A stretch of 64,000 nucleotides of DNA from NCBI RefSeq assembly GCF_008274625.1, contig NZ_VTRU01000001.1, forward strand, positions 2,108,001 to 2,172,000, given 5' to 3'. This stretch comes from Chryseobacterium panacisoli. Its GTDB lineage: Bacteria; Bacteroidota; Bacteroidia; Flavobacteriales; Weeksellaceae. Positions 59,421 to 64,000 of this stretch are shown piece after piece (positions within the stretch are counted from its first letter, which is position 1; each line of letters begins with the position of its first letter). Both the position numbers and the translations under genes were made by a program. The notes under the pieces were generated by a model. It searched no databases. It was not told the DNA's origin and saw only the letters and a list, made by a program, of their open reading frames with translations.

Positions 59421-60665
59421 ATGGAATTAAAAAGAGTAGTTGTAACCGGATTTGGAGCAATAACACCAATAGGAAATAATGCAAAAGAATACTGGGAAAA
59501 TCTTGTAAAAGGTGAGAGCGGTGCCGCTCCGATTACTCTTTTTGATGCCACAAACTTTAAAACAAAGTTCGCTTGCGAAGTGAAAAATTTCGATCCGTTA
59601 CAGCATTTCGATAAGAAAGAAGCTAAAAAAATGGACCGAAACACTCAATTGGGGCTTGTTGCTGCCAGAGAAGCAGTAGCACATTCTGGAATTATTGAAG
59701 ACAATGTAGATAAAAACAGAGTTGGAGTAATATGGGGTTCAGGAATCGGAGGTTTAGAGACTTTTGAAACTGAAGTGTTAGGATGGGCCAATACGGAAAT
59801 TCCAAGATTCAACCCGTTCTTTATCCCAAAAATGATTGCGGATATCACTCCGGGACACATCTCTATCGAGTACGGTTTCCACGGACCTAACTATACTACT
59901 GTATCTGCATGTGCTTCTTCTGCAAATGCTATAATTGATTCCAAAATGCTGATCCAATTAGGAAAAGCAGACGTGATTGTGTGCGGAGGCTCTGAAGCAG
60001 CCGTTACAGCAAGTGGTGTCGGTGGATTTAATGCAATGATGGCACTTTCTACAAGAAATGATGACCCTAAAACAGCTTCGAGACCTTTTGACAAAGACAG
60101 AGATGGATTTGTATTAGGAGAAGGAGCAGGATGTATTATTCTTGAAGAATATGAGCACGCGGTAAAACGTGGTGCTACAATTTATGCGGAATTATTAGGA
60201 GGAGGTTTAAGTGCTGATGCACATCACATGACCGCTCCTCACCCTGAAGGCCTTGGTGCTTATCTGGTAATGAAGAGTTGCCTGGAAGATGCAGGTTTAA
60301 CTGCTGATGAAGTAGATCATATCAATATGCATGGTACTTCTACTCCATTAGGAGACATCGCAGAATCCAATGCAATCTCAAGATTATTAGGCGAGCATGC
60401 TTATGACATTCAGATTAATTCTACAAAATCAATGACAGGCCACCTTCTTGGTGCAGCAGGTGTTATTGAAGCTATCGCTGCATTGGGAACTATTATTCAT
60501 GGTACTGTTCCTCCTACCATCAACCATTTTACTGATGATGAAAATATTGACAGCAGACTAAACTTTACGTTTAACACTGCTGTGAAGAAAGATGTAAAAG
60601 TAGCCATGAGCAATACTTTTGGATTTGGCGGGCATAATGCTTGCGTTCTATTTAAGAAAATCTAA
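59421..60665 (+). CDS. fabF: Beta-ketoacyl-ACP synthase II
   Basis: A 414-residue condensing enzyme that extends acyl-ACP with malonyl-ACP. The catalytic triad is Cys in VSACASSANAI, His in MHGTSTPLGD and His in STKSMTGHLLGAAG. The N-terminus MELKRVVVTGFGAITPIGNN and the Gly-rich C-terminus (SNTFGFGGHNACVLFKK) are typical. The rnc gene follows after 9 bp. Confidence 0.97.
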   Translation: MELKRVVVTGFGAITPIGNNAKEYWENLVKGESGAAPITLFDATNFKTKFACEVKNFDPLQHFDKKEAKKMDRNTQLGLVAAREAVAHSGIIEDNVDKNRVGVIWGSGIGGLETFETEVLGWANTEIPRFNPFFIPKMIADITPGHISIEYGFHGPNYTTVSACASSANAIIDSKMLIQLGKADVIVCGGSEAAVTASGVGGFNAMMALSTRNDDPKTASRPFDKDRDGFVLGEGAGCIILEEYEHAVKRGATIYAELLGGGLSADAHHMTAPHPEGLGAYLVMKSCLEDAGLTADEVDHINMHGTSTPLGDIAESNAISRLLGEHAYDIQINSTKSMTGHLLGAAGVIEAIAALGTIIHGTVPPTINHFTDDENIDSRLNFTFNTAVKKDVKVAMSNTFGFGGHNACVLFKKI

Positions 60666-60674
60666 ATTCAATGA

Positions 60675-61439
60675 ATGGAGTTACAGAAATACTTTTCTAA
60701 ATTCCTTCTCAAAAAAAGAAAAAGACAATTAACGGAGAGAGAGTATTTTCTCAGTACCGAACTTAATAAAGTTTTAGGTACAGAGGTACAGAATATAGCT
60801 CTTTACCGCGAGGCTTTTTCTTTGAAAAATTCTTCTAAAAATCAAGACAGCAACTACGAAAGACTTGAATTTTTAGGAGATTCTGTTTTGGGTACAATTA
60901 TTTCTTGTCATTTGTTCCAGACCTATCCTCAGGCTAATGAAGGATATCTGACACAGATGAAATCTAAAATTGTTAATAGGAAAAACCTCAATAAATTAGG
61001 CGAAGACCTCAAGCTAACCAACCTTTTGCAAAAGCAAAACAGTTCTTCCGCTTTGGGTGAGAATATCTCCGGAAATTTATTCGAAGCCCTTATTGGTGCC
61101 ATTTATTTAGATTTCCATTATGATACCTGTAAAAGGATTATTTTGGAAAGATTGCTGACCCCTTCCGAAATCAACAAGCTTGAAAACAAAATTGTAAGCT
61201 ATAAAGGTCTCCTGCTCGAATGGAGCCAAAAGAAGAAGGTCAATATAAAATACGAAACCTGCGAAGAAATACAAGCTAATAAATCTGTGGTATTCCGATG
61301 TCACGTATGGCTGGGTGAAGAAAAAATTGCCAATGCAACGGAAACTTCCAAGAAAAAAGCAGAGGAAAAGGCAGCACAAAGGGCATTTTATATTTTAAAT
61401 AAAAAAGAAAATATACTTGGAAATTCAAAAACTTTATGA
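60675..61439 (+). CDS. rnc: Ribonuclease III
   Basis: A 254-residue double-strand-specific endoribonuclease for rRNA and mRNA processing. The signature NYERLEFLGDSVLGTIISCH (catalytic Glu and Asp) is in the N-terminal domain, with ALIGAIYLD as the second acidic site. The C-terminal dsRNA-binding domain runs from about residue 175 to 245 (SYKGLLLEWSQKKK, ATETSKKKAEEKAAQRAF). The fabF-rnc pair is widespread. It overlaps the next gene by 23 bp. Confidence 0.96.
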   Translation: MELQKYFSKFLLKKRKRQLTEREYFLSTELNKVLGTEVQNIALYREAFSLKNSSKNQDSNYERLEFLGDSVLGTIISCHLFQTYPQANEGYLTQMKSKIVNRKNLNKLGEDLKLTNLLQKQNSSSALGENISGNLFEALIGAIYLDFHYDTCKRIILERLLTPSEINKLENKIVSYKGLLLEWSQKKKVNIKYETCEEIQANKSVVFRCHVWLGEEKIANATETSKKKAEEKAAQRAFYILNKKENILGNSKTL

Positions 61440-61890
61440 TCTTGATGATATAGAATTTGAAGATATTGCCATAGGATTGGTAAGATTAGCAAAAGAAGTA
61501 CCAGCTCATGAGTTTTTTTACAAAATAAATCAAGCCAACAATCTCAGTTTTTCAAGAAAAAAAGATCTTGTCTTTCATGGAGGATATTATGATTATTTTT
61601 TTCCACGATTTGAGGCCTACCACAAGTTTTCCAAGACCTGTTTTACCTTTATTTCAAATAAATCTTCTGAAAGTAAGCAAAAAAAAGTTCAGACAGAACT
61701 CTTTACAGAAGAAGAAAACATTAAATTTTTATTAAATAATCAGGTAGATGTGGAATATATTCTGCATAGTTCGGAACAGTTTCCTGATTTTTCCGTAATT
61801 TTGCTCCCTGAAAATCTTGTGTTTCCAATTCAAGATTATACACTGAGTTCTGATGAGGAACTTTATCAAATTATCCAGTATTATGAATAA
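61417..61890 (+). CDS. IPExxxVDY family protein
   Basis: A 157-residue protein that starts with TTG at 61417 inside the 3' end of rnc; no ATG is available nearby in frame, and TTG gives MEIQKLYDLDDIEFEDIAIG, like family N-termini. The family is named for a loop near the C-terminus, here LLPENLVFPIQDY, with the core still recognisable though less exact. It is regularly found between rnc and pyk in Flavobacteriia; function unknown. It overlaps pyk by 8 bp. Confidence 0.75.
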   Translation: MEIQKLYDLDDIEFEDIAIGLVRLAKEVPAHEFFYKINQANNLSFSRKKDLVFHGGYYDYFFPRFEAYHKFSKTCFTFISNKSSESKQKKVQTELFTEEENIKFLLNNQVDVEYILHSSEQFPDFSVILLPENLVFPIQDYTLSSDEELYQIIQYYE

Positions 61891-63328
61891 GTATTTAAAG
61901 AAGACAAAAATTATCGCAACACTAGGACCTGCTTCATCATCGAAGGAGGTAATGTTAGATTTAATGAAAGCGGGTGTTGATATTTTCAGAATAAATTTTT
62001 CCCATGCAGATTACGACTTAGTTCGAAAAAATATTGAAATAATTAGAGAGCTAAACAGCGAGTATGGTTATTCAGTAGGAATTCTTGGTGATCTTCAGGG
62101 GCCTAAACTGAGAGTGGGAGTTGTAAAGGAAGGATCTTACCTGAATCCAGGTGATATTCTTACTTTCACCAATGAAAAGATGGAGGGAGATTCCACTAAG
62201 GTATATATGACTTATCAACAGTTTCCACAAGACGTAAAAGTAGGAGAAAGAATCCTTATTGACGATGGAAAACTAATGCTGGAAGTTATCGAAACCAATG
62301 AAATAGATACTGTAAAAGCAAAAACCATTCAAGGAGGTCCGTTAAGTTCTAAAAAAGGAGTTAATCTACCTAATACGAATGTATCTCTTCCTGCATTGAC
62401 AGAAAAAGATATTCAGGATGCTAATTTCATGCTTGATATGGAGGTTGACTGGATTGCCTTGTCATTTGTTCGCCATGCTCAGGATATTATCGACTTGAAG
62501 GAGCTTATCAAAGCGCATCCAAATGGTAAATTCAAGACTCCGATTATTGCGAAGATTGAAAAGCCTGAAGGCGTTAAAAATATTGAGGAAATCCTTCTTG
62601 AATGTGACGGATTAATGGTAGCCCGTGGAGACCTTGGAGTAGAAGTTCCAATGGAAGAAGTTCCTGCGATCCAGAAAAACCTTGTAGAAAAAGCAAGATT
62701 CTATTCTAAGCCGGTGATTATCGCTACCCAGATGATGGAGACCATGATCAACAGTTTGACACCAACAAGAGCAGAAGTAAATGACGTTGCCAACTCTGTA
62801 TTGGACGGAGCTGATGCCGTAATGCTTTCCGGAGAAACTTCTGTAGGCAGATATCCGGTACAGGTAGTGGAAAACATGGCCAAAATTGTAAAGAATATCG
62901 AAACCACTCATTTTTACCAACACAAAAATGAGCCAATCGAAAAAGATTATAACTGTATTGATGAGAGATTCATTACAAACAGAGTTTGTCTTGCAGCAGT
63001 AAGAATTGCTAAAACAACAAACGTTTCTGCTATTGTGACGCTTACTCACTCTGGATATACAGCTTTCCAGCTTGCAGCACACAGACCCAACTCTCATATC
63101 ATTGTATACAGCGGTAACAAAAGAGTTATTACCATGCTGAACCTTCTTTGGGGTGTTCACGCATACTATTATGATATGAAGAAATCTACTGATGAAACAA
63201 TCATTCAGGTAAATATGCTGACCCACAACTACGGTTATATCGAAACTGGAGACTTTGTAATCAACATCAATGCTACTCCATCATACGAAGGCGGAAAAAC
63301 GAATACGCTGAGATTGACGACAGTATAA
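61883..63328 (+). CDS. pyk: Pyruvate kinase
   Basis: A 481-residue glycolytic enzyme transferring phosphate from phosphoenolpyruvate to ADP. Motifs: KTKIIATLGPASSSKEVMLD, INFSHADYD, GDLQGPKLRVG and the Mg/K site PIIAKIEKPEGVKNIEEIL with MVARGDLGVEVPMEEVPAIQ. The C-terminal domain (from about residue 355) contains the FITNRVCLAAVRIAKTTNV region. I start at ATG 61883, since an upstream in-frame start would extend into the previous gene. A terminator lies 33 bp downstream. Confidence 0.97.
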   Translation: MNKYLKKTKIIATLGPASSSKEVMLDLMKAGVDIFRINFSHADYDLVRKNIEIIRELNSEYGYSVGILGDLQGPKLRVGVVKEGSYLNPGDILTFTNEKMEGDSTKVYMTYQQFPQDVKVGERILIDDGKLMLEVIETNEIDTVKAKTIQGGPLSSKKGVNLPNTNVSLPALTEKDIQDANFMLDMEVDWIALSFVRHAQDIIDLKELIKAHPNGKFKTPIIAKIEKPEGVKNIEEILLECDGLMVARGDLGVEVPMEEVPAIQKNLVEKARFYSKPVIIATQMMETMINSLTPTRAEVNDVANSVLDGADAVMLSGETSVGRYPVQVVENMAKIVKNIETTHFYQHKNEPIEKDYNCIDERFITNRVCLAAVRIAKTTNVSAIVTLTHSGYTAFQLAAHRPNSHIIVYSGNKRVITMLNLLWGVHAYYYDMKKSTDETIIQVNMLTHNYGYIETGDFVININATPSYEGGKTNTLRLTTV

Positions 63329-63361
63329 GCAATAAGCAAAATTACTTTTTGTCAAAACATA

Positions 63362-63396
63362 AAAAACTCCTGGAAATTGATTTCCGGGAGTTTTTG
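63362..63396. terminator. Terminator after pyk
   Basis: AAAAACTCCTGGAAAT and TTTCCGGGAGTTTTT form a 14-bp stem with a short loop and T run. It can end pyk on the plus strand and, read backwards, the aldehyde dehydrogenase unit. Confidence 0.88.
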
Positions 63397-63437
63397 TTTA
63401 TAGTCTAAAGTATACTATTAACTTATAAAGGGTACCT

Positions 63438-63498
63438 TGTCATTCTGAACAAAACAGAGTGAAGTGAAGAATCTCTGAAATTGGTTCCTCGAATGACA
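63438..63498. repeat. Dispersed intergenic element with TGTCATTC ends
   Basis: TGTCATTC at 63438-63445 and GAATGACA at 63491-63498 are perfect inverted ends of a 61-bp element that contains AACAAAACAGAGTGAAGTGA and AGAATCTC. Sequences of the TGTCATTCTGA(A/G)CGAAG...GAAGAATCT type are common dispersed intergenic repeats in Bacteroidota; only one copy is in this window. Confidence 0.6.
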
Positions 63499-63508
63499 TT
63501 TACACACC

Positions 63509-64000
63509 TTAATTACCTACAATAGTCTTAGCTGTTACGAATTCTTTTAAAGCCAATAGAGACAATTCTGTTCCATATCCTGAAGCTTTTGATCCTCCGA
63601 ACGGAAAACGCGGATCAGAACTTGTCATTCTGTTAATATTGACTGTTCCGGATTCAAGGTTCTCAATGAAGAATAATTGGCGGTCTTTATTTTTAGTCCA
63701 TACGGAATTGGAAAGTCCAAAAGGTATATCATTGGCCATTTGTAGGGCTTCTTCATCATTTTTTGCAATCATAACCATGCCCAGAGGTCCGAAAAGCTCT
63801 TCTTTTAAAATCGGATTTCCTTCCTGAACTCTGATTAAGCCTGGTTTAAATTCATTTTCTGAAATTCTTTCCAGAGGAATAATGATTTCTGCTCCATTTT
63901 CCAATGCTCTGTTGAATTGAGCTTCCAACTCATCAGCCAGATCGGGCCTTGCCATTCCTGCCAATTTGGTTTCTTTATCTAAGGGATCTCCAATTTCATA
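63509..64000 (-). CDS. Aldehyde dehydrogenase, C-terminal part, cut by the window end
   Basis: The final 164 codons of an NAD(P)-dependent aldehyde dehydrogenase. The visible part runs from YEIGDPLDKETKLAGMARPD to KASGYGTELSLLALKEFV, including the EELFGPLGMVMIAKNDEEAL core and PFGGSKASGYG, which resembles succinate-semialdehyde dehydrogenases (PFGGIKRSGYG). The catalytic Cys lies before the visible part. The reading frame runs off the right edge. Confidence 0.88.
   Translation of the reverse strand, partial: YEIGDPLDKETKLAGMARPDLADELEAQFNRALENGAEIIIPLERISENEFKPGLIRVQEGNPILKEELFGPLGMVMIAKNDEEALQMANDIPFGLSNSVWTKNKDRQLFFIENLESGTVNINRMTSSDPRFPFGGSKASGYGTELSLLALKEFVTAKTIVGN

Noticed and set aside
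62612..63226. A 204-codon minus-strand frame in pyk.
   Set aside because: It lies fully inside the pyruvate kinase gene, which is complete with all motifs. The composition (Cys, His, Tyr rich) is that of a shadow frame.

Overview
The window comes from a low-GC member of the Bacteroidota, most likely a Chryseobacterium-like flavobacterium (Weeksellaceae). This is inferred from type IX secretion (T9SS) sorting domains, DUF4919, DUF5777 and IPExxxVDY family proteins, repeated promoters of the Bacteroidota form TTG-N17..23-TAnnTTTG, and the gene order around tuf and rpoBC. No species call is possible from sequence reading alone.

Layout. 1-4.5 kb: a partial hypothetical gene, a DUF4919 protein, and an operon of alpha/beta hydrolase, ECF sigma factor, four-helix membrane protein and methyltransferase, preceded by an ECF-like promoter; then a small lipoprotein. 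4.5-13.1 kb: housekeeping and metabolic genes (ABC exporter, truA, lpxK, purine nucleoside phosphorylase, a TlpA-like thioredoxin, GNAT, dinB, alpha-amylase). 13.2-22 kb: accessory and detoxification genes, including a 55-codon cysteine-rich peptide gene that looks like a bacteriocin/RiPP precursor, a carboxylesterase, an AraC regulator divergent from cupin and zinc alcohol dehydrogenase, an HxlR regulator divergent from an NmrA/quinone-reductase-like gene, a secreted phosphodiesterase, GNAT and GrpB. 22.1-26 kb: a tight five-gene operon (DUF5777 barrel, mono-haem lipoprotein, YceI, ankyrin, DOMON with T9SS tail) next to a Crp/Fnr-family gene, with a Crp/Fnr-type palindrome in front of the operon.

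26-57.5 kb is the transcription/translation superoperon on the minus strand, in the order rpsU, xerC-like, hpf, tRNA-Thr-Tyr-Gly array, tRNA-Thr(GGT), tuf, tRNA-Trp, secE, nusG, rplK-A-J-L, rpoB, rpoC. The tRNA array has been duplicated in tandem. The ancient order is broken at three places by unrelated genes: a two-component system with a CzcCBA-type efflux pump (between tRNA-Thr and tuf), three tandem secreted paralogues (between nusG and rplK), and three surface-protein genes (between rplL and rpoB). rplL ends in a strong terminator, and rpoBC has its own consensus promoter followed by a ~320-nt leader that can fold into a nested, closed RNA structure. That leader is one of the strongest candidates for something undescribed here.

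57.7-64 kb, plus strand: tmRNA, an almost empty ~0.95-kb stretch, then the acpP-fabF-rnc-IPExxxVDY-pyk operon linking fatty acid synthesis, RNA processing and glycolysis, and finally the C-terminal part of an aldehyde dehydrogenase on the minus strand.
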